64,000 nucleotides of DNA from G963662905 sp965230045 (GTDB taxonomy: Bacteria; Bacteroidota; Bacteroidia; Bacteroidales; WRLA01), in the NCBI GenBank assembly GCA_965230045.1, contig OZ245940.1, positions 3,534,001-3,598,000 of the forward strand, in the 5' to 3' direction. The position numbers and the translations under genes are program-made. Below the pieces are notes generated by a model, which did not search any database, was not told where the DNA came from, and saw only the letters and a program-made list of their open reading frames with translations. Of this stretch, positions 1-7,642 are shown in pieces. Each line of letters begins with the position of its first letter. The first letter of the stretch is position 1.

Positions 1-1230
1 ATTATTAATGGGTTCAATGATATTCTTCTTCCTGAATTCCTTATTAAGCAGTTAGAATCGTTTGTCGCAATAAAAATAAAATCTAAAGCTCGTGGTGGAG
101 CAATGAACAATGTTTCATTAGGTGATTTAAAAGAACTCTCAGTTATAGTATCCCCTCTTCCCATCCAACGCGCCATAGTTTCCAAAATAGAAAGCCTGTT
201 TTCCGATTTAGACAATGGCATTGCCGACCTTAAAAAAGCACAAGAGCAATTAAAAATTTACCGTCAGGCATTGCTTAAAAAGGCGTTTGAGGGAGAGCTA
301 ACCAAAGAGTGGCGTGAGCAACAAACCAACCAACCCACCGCCGATGAATTGTTGGAACAAATAAAACAAGAACGCCAAAAGCATTACGAGCAACAACTCG
401 AAGACTGGAAACAAGCAGTTAAAACTTGGGAAGAGAATGGGAAAGAGGGTAAGAAGCCGAGTAAGCCAACAAAACTTAAGAATGAATTATTAATAAATGA
501 TTCAAATCAACCTGCTATTCCATTGACTTGGCAATATATTAATATTGAATTTGCCACCTACAAATTAGGTGATGGTTTACATGGTACTCCAAATTATTCC
601 GATGATGGTGAATACTATTTTATTAATGGTAATAATCTTAATGGTAAACAAATTAAAATAAAGTCAAATACAAAAAAAGTCGACCAAGTTGAATACCTGA
701 AACACAAACGAGAATTGAACAATGATACAGTTTTAGTATCTATAAATGGGACTATTGGAAATACAAGTTTTTATAATGATGAGAAAGTTATTTTAGGCAA
801 GAGTGCTTGCTATTTCAACCTGCTTTCACCTTTTGATAAAAACTACGTACGTTGGAGAATTGATAGTTTAGGTTTTATAAATTATGCAACTCAAAATGCA
901 ACTGGTAGTACCATAAAAAATGTTCCTTTGAAGGCCATGCGTGAGTATTTGTTCCCTCTTTGTACAATCGAAGAACAACACCAAATCGTCCGAGAAATCG
1001 AATCCCGCCTATCGGTTTGCGATAAGGTGGAGCAAAACATAAGCGAAGCCTTAAATAAATCAGAAGCCTTGCGCCAAAGTATCCTTAAAAAAGCATTTGA
1101 GGGCAAACTTTTAAGCGAAGCAGAAATAGAAAAATGCAAACAGGAAGCTGATTACGAGCCTGCGAGTGTGTTGTTGGCTCGCATTGAGCAAAGCCGAAAT
1201 GAGAAGATTAAAAAGGAGAAAAAAGACTAA
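1..1230 (+). CDS. hsdS: Type I restriction-modification specificity subunit HsdS (5' partial)
   Basis: The reading frame is open from base 1, so the true start lies left of the window. The product is the DNA-recognition subunit that joins HsdM (and HsdR) and sets target specificity. The visible part contains the end of the first target-recognition domain, a conserved helical spacer (IESLFSDLDNGIADLKKA, then a KKAFEGEL segment), a second target-recognition domain at about residues 140-315 counted from the internal ATG at 103, and a second helical spacer ending in KKAFEGKL. Repetition of the ILKKAFEG helix is the usual HsdS half-repeat layout. It is followed 9 bp later by a DUF4062 gene on the same strand, and hsdM lies two genes downstream. 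No hsdR is visible, so it may lie to the left. Family assignment is firm; the recognition sequence cannot be read from the sequence. Confidence 0.93.
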   Translation: MINGFNDILLPEFLIKQLESFVAIKIKSKARGGAMNNVSLGDLKELSVIVSPLPIQRAIVSKIESLFSDLDNGIADLKKAQEQLKIYRQALLKKAFEGELTKEWREQQTNQPTADELLEQIKQERQKHYEQQLEDWKQAVKTWEENGKEGKKPSKPTKLKNELLINDSNQPAIPLTWQYINIEFATYKLGDGLHGTPNYSDDGEYYFINGNNLNGKQIKIKSNTKKVDQVEYLKHKRELNNDTVLVSINGTIGNTSFYNDEKVILGKSACYFNLLSPFDKNYVRWRIDSLGFINYATQNATGSTIKNVPLKAMREYLFPLCTIEEQHQIVREIESRLSVCDKVEQNISEALNKSEALRQSILKKAFEGKLLSEAEIEKCKQEADYEPASVLLARIEQSRNEKIKKEKKD

Positions 1231-1239
1231 ATTCGCAAT

Positions 1240-1845
1240 ATGGCAAAAACAAGAAATGGAATAAAAGTATTGGTAGCATCAACTGTTTATGGCTATGAAG
1301 ACCAACTGGCTGCGATTTATACTCAGTTAGACAGCTATGGGTACGAAGTGCTAAACTCGCATATGGGGACAGTTTATGCAGGTGCGGAAAATTCTAATTT
1401 AGAAAACTGCATGGAAGCTGTTGATGAATGTGATGCTTTTCTTGGAATTATACGGCCACATTATGGTTCAGGAGTAATCGGTGAAACATCAATAACACAC
1501 GAAGAAGTTTTAAAAGCAATACTGTTGAAGAAAGCAAGATGGTTTTTGGTTGATTCAAAAGTTATTTTCGCAAGGCAATTGTTACGTAAGGCTGAGATTG
1601 TTAATAAGAATTTAACTACAAAAGTAAAACTCGAAGATGTAATCATACGGCCAAACTCTATTCTTGATGTAAGATGCATTGACATTTACAACTTAGTAAC
1701 TAAAGACAAAGTAAAACCTGAGGAACGTAAAGGGCATTGGGTGCAAGAATATTATGATTTACCAGGTATAACACGTTATGTTGAAGGTCAGTTTACCGAT
1801 GAAAAAAAAGTAAAAAGAACAATTGATTACATGAAATCACTTTAG
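1240..1845 (+). CDS. DUF4062 domain protein
   Basis: A 201-residue protein whose first ~100 residues fit DUF4062: the opening VLVASTVYGYEDQLAAIY, then a CDAFLGIIRPHYGS strand-turn, then the ITHEEVLKA helix. DUF4062 has a Rossmann/TIR-like fold and is usually the N-terminal module of larger STAND-type proteins. Here it stands alone with a ~100-residue C-terminal half that I do not recognise. It begins 9 bp after hsdS and ends 2 bp before the AlbA_2 gene, so the genes are almost certainly co-transcribed. Its position inside a type I RM locus suggests a regulatory or accessory defence role, but that is inference. No enzymatic residues can be assigned. Confidence 0.8.
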   Translation: MAKTRNGIKVLVASTVYGYEDQLAAIYTQLDSYGYEVLNSHMGTVYAGAENSNLENCMEAVDECDAFLGIIRPHYGSGVIGETSITHEEVLKAILLKKARWFLVDSKVIFARQLLRKAEIVNKNLTTKVKLEDVIIRPNSILDVRCIDIYNLVTKDKVKPEERKGHWVQEYYDLPGITRYVEGQFTDEKKVKRTIDYMKSL

Positions 1846-1847
1846 AT

Positions 1848-3242
1848 ATGGAAGAAAATAATTTTATACAAGTACTTCTTAAGGAAGGTGAAAGTGACCA
1901 GTTAGAGTTTTTAGCCGATTTTGATTTAGATAAAATTGCCTCTACCATATGTGGGTTTCTAAATACTAAAGGAGGAAGGATTTTGTTGGGGATTAACGAA
2001 AAAAAGAAGCCTCTGCAAATTGAAAATATTGATAGCAATTATGATTTATTGTTTTCCCATTTGTACAAGCAAATAAAACCGACGAGTATTATTAGCATCA
2101 GGAAAGAATCATATGACAGAATACAAATAATTCTTATTGAAGTTATTGAAGGAAACAAAAAACCTTATTCGTATAAAAATAAAGCATTTACGAGAGTTGG
2201 AACTACAACTAAGCCAGCGACCAAAGAACAAATGAGTCTTTTAATTCGTGATAGAAAATTTCATGAATCAAGTTGGGAAAGGTCGCCATGTCTAGAGGTT
2301 GAGATTGAAGATTTAGATTTAGAGGAAATAAACCATGTTATCGAATTATCAAATAAAATCAAGAGAAGTTCTTTGTATTCATCAAAAGATTACACTTCAT
2401 TTTTAAACTCAAATCAGCTCTCATTTAATCAAGGATTCTCTAATGGAGCGGTAATATTGTTTGGCAAACAACCAACTTATTTTTTGCCTCAATGTACTGT
2501 TAGAATAGTTGAGTTTCCGGAAGGAAAAACAGGAAAAACATTCAGTAATACCGTTTTAATTGAAGAAAATTTGTTTAAAGCCTTCAGAGAGGTACAGGCT
2601 TATTTTAAGAGAACCTTACCAATAATTAGTACTTTTAGTGAATCTGAATGGCAAAGGGAGGATAACTACAAATACCCATTGCAAGCTTTAGATGAAGCTG
2701 TTATAAATGCCATGATGCATAGAGATTATTCGGATAATTCCGGTGAAGTATTTATCGGAATTTATAAAAATAAAATCGAAATTATTAATAGTGGCGAGTT
2801 GCCGCACTTTTTAACCGATTCTAAATTAAAAAAGAGTCATCAATCTATTCCACCAAACCCTGGTATTACTCATGTTGTTTTCTTAACTGGAATGATTGAA
2901 AAAGTAGGGCGCGGTACCATCTTAATTACTGAACAGTTTAAACAACGGAAGTTACCTGCACCACATTGGGAAAGTAAAGATGGTTATACAAAGCTTACAT
3001 TATATGGTAGCTCAAAAGACATTCAACTTAATGATAGGATGAAAGAGTTTCTTTTATCAAATAATAAGCCTATTTTTTCACGACAGGAGTATGAGACTTA
3101 TTCTAAGGGAACAATTTCCGAAAAAACTGCACGTAATGACCTGTTAAAATTGGTAGAAGCTGGTTATTTAAAAGTAACCGGAAAAGGAGCTTTTACAAAA
3201 TATGAAAGAACAGAAAAGCAATTACCGGAAAATACCGGATAA
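1848..3242 (+). CDS. AlbA_2/Schlafen-type ATP-binding protein with C-terminal winged helix
   Basis: A 464-residue protein in three parts. Residues ~1-120 are a Schlafen AlbA_2 domain (ESDQLEFL, then FLNTKGGRILLGINE). Residues ~270-385 are a GHKL-like ATPase of the HATPase_c_4 type, with the N-box helix LDEAVINAMMHRDYS and the lid GRGT. Residues ~395-460 are a winged helix (SEKTARNDLLKLVEAGYL). Proteins of this architecture are annotated as transcriptional regulators or DNA-binding ATPases. The last codons (KQLPENTG) are encoded by the first of four 18-bp ACCGGA repeats that continue into the gap before hsdM, which suggests the winged helix binds its own 3' region. The start is 2 bp after the DUF4062 stop. 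A second member of the same family, with unrelated repeats, is at 36678-37997. Confidence 0.85.
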   Translation: MEENNFIQVLLKEGESDQLEFLADFDLDKIASTICGFLNTKGGRILLGINEKKKPLQIENIDSNYDLLFSHLYKQIKPTSIISIRKESYDRIQIILIEVIEGNKKPYSYKNKAFTRVGTTTKPATKEQMSLLIRDRKFHESSWERSPCLEVEIEDLDLEEINHVIELSNKIKRSSLYSSKDYTSFLNSNQLSFNQGFSNGAVILFGKQPTYFLPQCTVRIVEFPEGKTGKTFSNTVLIEENLFKAFREVQAYFKRTLPIISTFSESEWQREDNYKYPLQALDEAVINAMMHRDYSDNSGEVFIGIYKNKIEIINSGELPHFLTDSKLKKSHQSIPPNPGITHVVFLTGMIEKVGRGTILITEQFKQRKLPAPHWESKDGYTKLTLYGSSKDIQLNDRMKEFLLSNNKPIFSRQEYETYSKGTISEKTARNDLLKLVEAGYLKVTGKGAFTKYERTEKQLPENTG

Positions 3243-3403
3243 CTTTGACTCTTTATCCTTGAAAAAATTGATTTCCTTACCGGACGTTACCGGAATAATA
3301 CTTGAAAGCATCATTCTATGGTGATTTTACCAGATGAAATATTACCGGACGTTACCGGAGGGAAATAAAAAATACAATTACTCAATTGCCGGAAATTACC
3401 GGA
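3222..3403. promoter_or_regulatory. Four phased 18-bp TTACCGGA direct-repeat dimers (candidate operators)
   Basis: The pattern TTACCGGA-NN-TTACCGGA occurs at 3222-3239 (first one covering the last codons of the AlbA_2 gene, second half ATACCGGA), 3277-3294, 3342-3359 and 3386-3403 (first half TTGCCGGA). A lone degenerate half (TTACCAGA) sits at 3327-3334. The half-sites are 10 bp apart, one helical turn, as expected for two protomers on one DNA face. The array fills the 191-bp gap before hsdM. Binding by the AlbA_2 winged helix is inference; the repeats themselves are read directly. Confidence 0.75.
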
Positions 3404-3433
3404 TAAATTAAAATATAGGAATTAATAATAAGA

Positions 3434-4957
3434 ATGACAGACTCAACAATAATATCAAAAATATGGAATCTCGCTGGCGTTCTTCGCGATGATGGCGTGG
3501 GCTATGGTGATTACCTGGAACAAATTACCTACCTGCTATTCCTGAAAATGGCAGACGAATTAAATAAGCCACCTTACAACAAAGGCTTGCAGTTTCCACG
3601 GTTAAAGAATGTCGAGAACATGGAAATAGAAGGTGGTGAGTTTTGTAATTGGGAAACGCTGGTGAACAAGCGCGGTGCTGATCTGGAAGCTTTCTACGTT
3701 CAGATGTTACGCAGTTTAAGCACCGAACAAGGTATGCTGGGACAGATATTTACCAAGAGCCAAAACAAAATTCAAGACCCGGCTAAACTATCCCGTGTGA
3801 TCAACATGATAGACCAGGAACAATGGTCGCTGATGGGCGCCGACATAAAAGGTAAGATTTACGAAGGCTTGTTGGAGAAAAATGCCGAAGATACCAAGTC
3901 GGGTGCAGGGCAATATTTCACCCCCCGTGCTTTGATTAAAACCATGGTCGCTTGTGTACAACCCCAACCATTAAAAACTATTGCAGATCCTGCTTGTGGT
4001 ACTGGCGGTTTCTTTTTAGCTGCTTACGATTGGATTGTGGCCAATAACCAGCTCGACCGTGAAGAAAAGGAATTTTTGAAAAACAAAACTTTTCATGGAA
4101 ACGAAATTGTTGCCAACACACGCCGCATGTGTCTTATGAATATGTATCTGCACAACATTGGTGAAATAGACGGAGATAGCTTTATTTCTCCAAACGATGC
4201 TTTGATTTCTGACAATGGCAACCGTTTTGATTATGTGCTGGCAAATCCTCCTTTTGGAAAAAAAAGCAGTTATACTGTAACCAACGAAGAAGGGGAAGCC
4301 GAAAAGGAAGACCTAACCTATAATCGACAAGACTTTTGGGAAACCACTTCCAACAAACAATTGAACTTTTTACAGCATATAAAAACACAGCTAAAAATTA
4401 CGGGTGAAGCAGCTGTAGTTCTACCGGATAACGTATTGTTTGAAGGTGGAGCAGGCGAAGAGGTACGCAAGCAACTCATGCTAACAACCGATTTACACAC
4501 CATTTTGCGTTTGCCCACAGGCTTGTTTTATGCACAGGGCGTAAAAGCAAATGTTTTGTTCTTTGATAATAAACCAGCGAGCAAAGTAGCCCAAACCAAA
4601 GAAGTATGGATTTACGATTATCGTACCAACATCCACCATACGCTAAAGAAAAAGCAAATGACTACGGCAGATTTGGCCGAGTTCGTAAAGCTGTATAATC
4701 CTGATAATAGACACAAAAGAAAAGAAACCTGGAGCGAAGAAAACCCAGAAGGTCGTTGGCGTAAATTCACTTACGAAGATATATTGGCAAGGGATAAAAC
4801 CAACCTGGATATATTCTGGCTCAAAGATAAAAGTTTGACTGATTTGGATAATTTGCCAGACCCAGATATTCTCGCAAACGAAATTATTGAGAACTTAGAA
4901 TCAGGCTTGAGTAGTTTTAAAGAAATAATGAAAACAATAAACGGACAAATGGAATAG
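3434..4957 (+). CDS. hsdM: Type I restriction-modification DNA methyltransferase HsdM
   Basis: A 507-residue N6-adenine methyltransferase subunit. It has an N-terminal HsdM_N helical domain (IWNLAGVLRDDGVGYGDYLE), the linker GAGQYFTPRALI, SAM-binding motif I (ADPACGTGGFFLAAYDW) and catalytic motif IV NPPFGKK. With HsdS it methylates the recognition site; with HsdR the complex cleaves unmodified DNA. It is unusual that hsdM lies downstream of hsdS and is separated from it by the DUF4062 and AlbA_2 genes and a repeat array. Its promoter region is the repeat-filled gap, so its expression may be controlled by the AlbA_2 protein. Length is normal and no motif is missing. Confidence 0.95.
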   Translation: MTDSTIISKIWNLAGVLRDDGVGYGDYLEQITYLLFLKMADELNKPPYNKGLQFPRLKNVENMEIEGGEFCNWETLVNKRGADLEAFYVQMLRSLSTEQGMLGQIFTKSQNKIQDPAKLSRVINMIDQEQWSLMGADIKGKIYEGLLEKNAEDTKSGAGQYFTPRALIKTMVACVQPQPLKTIADPACGTGGFFLAAYDWIVANNQLDREEKEFLKNKTFHGNEIVANTRRMCLMNMYLHNIGEIDGDSFISPNDALISDNGNRFDYVLANPPFGKKSSYTVTNEEGEAEKEDLTYNRQDFWETTSNKQLNFLQHIKTQLKITGEAAVVLPDNVLFEGGAGEEVRKQLMLTTDLHTILRLPTGLFYAQGVKANVLFFDNKPASKVAQTKEVWIYDYRTNIHHTLKKKQMTTADLAEFVKLYNPDNRHKRKETWSEENPEGRWRKFTYEDILARDKTNLDIFWLKDKSLTDLDNLPDPDILANEIIENLESGLSSFKEIMKTINGQME

Positions 4958-5010
4958 TTTACCAAAGTTTCACTACACTTCCTCAACTCGCTCTTGAATT
5001 TATTATTTCT

Positions 5011-5365
5011 GGTTTTACTAAGAATTTCGTGGGTAACAATAATGTTTGAAAATAATATGCAGATATTTATTAATAAACCGTTGATCCCTAACAGATTCCT
5101 CCCTCCCGATAACTATCGGGACAAAGCCTTAACCACTTCGTTTGGCTTTGTTCCGGTCGGAATGACACTGTTTATTAGACGTTTAAGACAAATGCGGCGC
5201 ACTTCGACTCCGCTCAGTGACCAAGCCGCATTTGCCTACTGACTTCATAAAAACGCGTCATTACGACAAAGTTTTCCGAAATATGAGGAATTCCGATAGC
5301 CATCGGAAGGAGGAATCTGTTTGGAATAGCATTCAGGTTTCTTTCCACGAAATTCCGTGTAGAGC
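5011..5365 (+). repeat. ~355-bp palindromic dispersed repeat, copy 1
   Basis: Starts GGTTTTACTAAGAATTTCGT and ends with CACGAAATTCCGTGTAGAGC, giving imperfect terminal inverted repeats built on GAATTTCGTGG. Inside are two facing arms with GATTCCTCC and GGAATGAC-type motifs and a central AAATGCGGC/GCCGCATTTG inverted pair. The same element recurs at 14653, 31108 and 35945. It is non-coding; the short ORFs in it are shadows. It sits between the convergent hsdM and BNR genes. Confidence 0.88.
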
Positions 5366-5422
5366 AAAAAAAACAAAAGCATTTTTGAACAGTTCTCATT
5401 CAAATACCAAAATCCTTAAACC

Positions 5423-7642
5423 TCAGCGCACCACTACTTTCTGCACTTCCAGTAAATTACCGGAAGAGATGAGCTGAACGAAATAGATGCCGGGCGCACA
5501 ATCCTGTATGTCCAGTTTTAATATTGCTCCCTGCTGCAAATTATGGCTTTGGATACTCTTTCCAAGGCAATCGGTGAGTTCTATGCAGGCATTTTCGCAT
5601 TGCCCATTCTCTTTTATAAAAATGCTCAGGGTTCTATCGGCCGGGTTTGGATAAAGCATAAAAAACGGATCTTTTTCGACCATATCCCTTTCTTCCATGC
5701 CTACCAAACCGCCGGAAGTTGTTTGCATTACAATTCCGTTTTCACCGAAAATAAGACCATTATTTTCATCAGAAAAATACAATCCGGTAAGCGGAGAGCT
5801 TTCGTAGGTTGGCAGCGCTACCCAGCTTTCGCCTCCATCCGTGCTTTTTACCATATTTTCAAAACTCCCGCTTCCCACGGCATAGCCTACATCTTCCGTT
5901 GGGAAATATATTCTTCTGAAATCGATATAATTGGGATTATTGGTAATGGTTCTATGCCAACTGTCTCCGCCGTTTGTAGATTTAAAAATGCCGCTTCGGG
6001 AAGCAATAAACGCAATGCTTTCATTAAGGAAAAAGATATCTTCGGCATAATGGAAATCAGCTATTTCAATCCACTCCCAGTTTTTACCTGCATCAACAGA
6101 CTTAAGTATGCCAGATACTCCGGGATCGCCAACGGCAAATACCAAATCTTTAGTTTTATACTCAATATCAAAAACATCAATGCCCATTTCACCACATAAA
6201 GCAATATCTTCCCAACTATCGCCCCCATTTTCTGTACGAAATATATGGTTAACACCCGCAATCAGGCCATTTTTAAAATCGTAAAAACGAACTACTCTGG
6301 GTTCAAAATCAAAGCATGTAGTTTTGTAAATCCAATTTTCACCACAATCATTGGTGATGCATAATGTAAGGTTCATCGCGTTGGTAGCATAGAAACCATT
6401 ATTCCCATCTAAAAAATGATAACAACCCGAATATGTTATTGGGGCGCTTACTTGTTCCCAATGACATCCTCCATCTACAGTCTTCATTAGGGGGAAAGTA
6501 GCTACACCTCCTCCCTGTCCGGAATATTGAACAAAACCTTCATTTTCATTTAAAAATTGAATATTTATTATGTTCCCTCTGATTATTTTTTGATTCAGAT
6601 CCTGCCAATCCTGCCCCATGTTTTCTGATTTACATATAGCGCCATAATAACCCACTGAAAATATTGCGGAATCATCAAGGATACATATACTCTTTGCATC
6701 AGAAGCAGAAAAACCATAAGGTAATTTTTCATTCCATGTAACTCCACTATCTTCTGTCGTTAATACAGCTGTAGCTGAATTATAAGGTGTTGGCAAAGCC
6801 AGTATTCCGTTTTGATCATCGAAAAAAGCAAAGTTTGAGGGCGTCATATACCAATAAGAGCTTGTAAAAACCGGATTCCAATGCTGACCCCGATCTGTAC
6901 TTCTATATATTACAGTTGTTTCGTCACACCTTTCTCCTGAAATAAAAGCCAGTGAATCTGATACGGATATAATATCCAGTACATAAACTCCTTGCAATTC
7001 ATCAGTTAAAGGCACAAGTTCCCAATTTTCACCACCATCATTTGTTTCCAGCATCTGGTAACCACTACAGCCATAAATATACCCTTTAGAAGAATTAATA
7101 AACTCAATATGATCCAGATCAAACCCTATTTCCATTTCCTCTTTGATCCAGTTTTCGCCGGCATCAGTTGTTTTTAGAATTAAACCATCATTACCAACGG
7201 CAAACCCTTTCTGTTCATCCAGAAATTCAATTTCAGATATTTCTCCCCACCACGATCGCGATACATCGTGCTTTAATTCCCAATGATATCCACCATCATT
7301 TGATTTGAATATTAATCCGTCTGAATTAGCAAAAAAGCCTGTGCTTTCACTCACGAAACACACATTGGTTAACCTGTGATAATTTGCTAATCCAGCAGGA
7401 TTCAAAACCAGCTCCCAATTTTCGCCACCGTCTTCCGAGATCAAGACCGTCGCGCCTTCTCCTACAGCCACCAGTTTATTGGTTCCAGGCACTTTTACAA
7501 TCTCGTTCAGGGAATTTTCCTGTGGTATGCCCGAAAGCCTTGTCCAGGCGCTTTGTGCGTTTGAATCAAGAACCCAAAACATCAGAATCAAGATCAGTAT
7601 CCATTTTATATTTTTCATTTTCATATCAAAATTCGTTTTCAT
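5423..7642 (-). CDS. Secreted BNR/Ycf48-like repeat protein with T9SS sorting domain
   Basis: About 739 residues. An N-terminal signal peptide (KWILILILMFWVLDSNAQS) is followed by a long series of BNR/Ycf48-type blades with recurring TxDGGxxWE and LxxxxGFAVG patterns. The C-terminus is a ~75-residue type A T9SS sorting domain (FMLYPNPADRTLSIFI to VQKVVVR). The fold is expected to be a multi-bladed beta-propeller secreted through the outer membrane and anchored or released at the surface. The first ATG (7642) overlaps the upstream gene's stop by 17 bp. ATGs at 7624 and 7618 are better placed for the signal peptide, the former one base past that stop, so translational coupling is likely. Substrate or ligand unknown. 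Confidence 0.88.
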   Translation of the reverse strand: MKTNFDMKMKNIKWILILILMFWVLDSNAQSAWTRLSGIPQENSLNEIVKVPGTNKLVAVGEGATVLISEDGGENWELVLNPAGLANYHRLTNVCFVSESTGFFANSDGLIFKSNDGGYHWELKHDVSRSWWGEISEIEFLDEQKGFAVGNDGLILKTTDAGENWIKEEMEIGFDLDHIEFINSSKGYIYGCSGYQMLETNDGGENWELVPLTDELQGVYVLDIISVSDSLAFISGERCDETTVIYRSTDRGQHWNPVFTSSYWYMTPSNFAFFDDQNGILALPTPYNSATAVLTTEDSGVTWNEKLPYGFSASDAKSICILDDSAIFSVGYYGAICKSENMGQDWQDLNQKIIRGNIINIQFLNENEGFVQYSGQGGGVATFPLMKTVDGGCHWEQVSAPITYSGCYHFLDGNNGFYATNAMNLTLCITNDCGENWIYKTTCFDFEPRVVRFYDFKNGLIAGVNHIFRTENGGDSWEDIALCGEMGIDVFDIEYKTKDLVFAVGDPGVSGILKSVDAGKNWEWIEIADFHYAEDIFFLNESIAFIASRSGIFKSTNGGDSWHRTITNNPNYIDFRRIYFPTEDVGYAVGSGSFENMVKSTDGGESWVALPTYESSPLTGLYFSDENNGLIFGENGIVMQTTSGGLVGMEERDMVEKDPFFMLYPNPADRTLSIFIKENGQCENACIELTDCLGKSIQSHNLQQGAILKLDIQDCAPGIYFVQLISSGNLLEVQKVVVR

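Noticed and set aside
3222..3403. Possible CRISPR-like array
   Set aside because: The units are 18-bp dimers with irregular spacing (44-65 bp) and no spacer of constant length; no cas genes nearby. They fit operators better.
4994..5477. Small ORFs inside repeat copy 1 (and similar ones in copies 2-4)
   Set aside because: They arise from the palindromic repeat read in different frames and are not conserved between copies.
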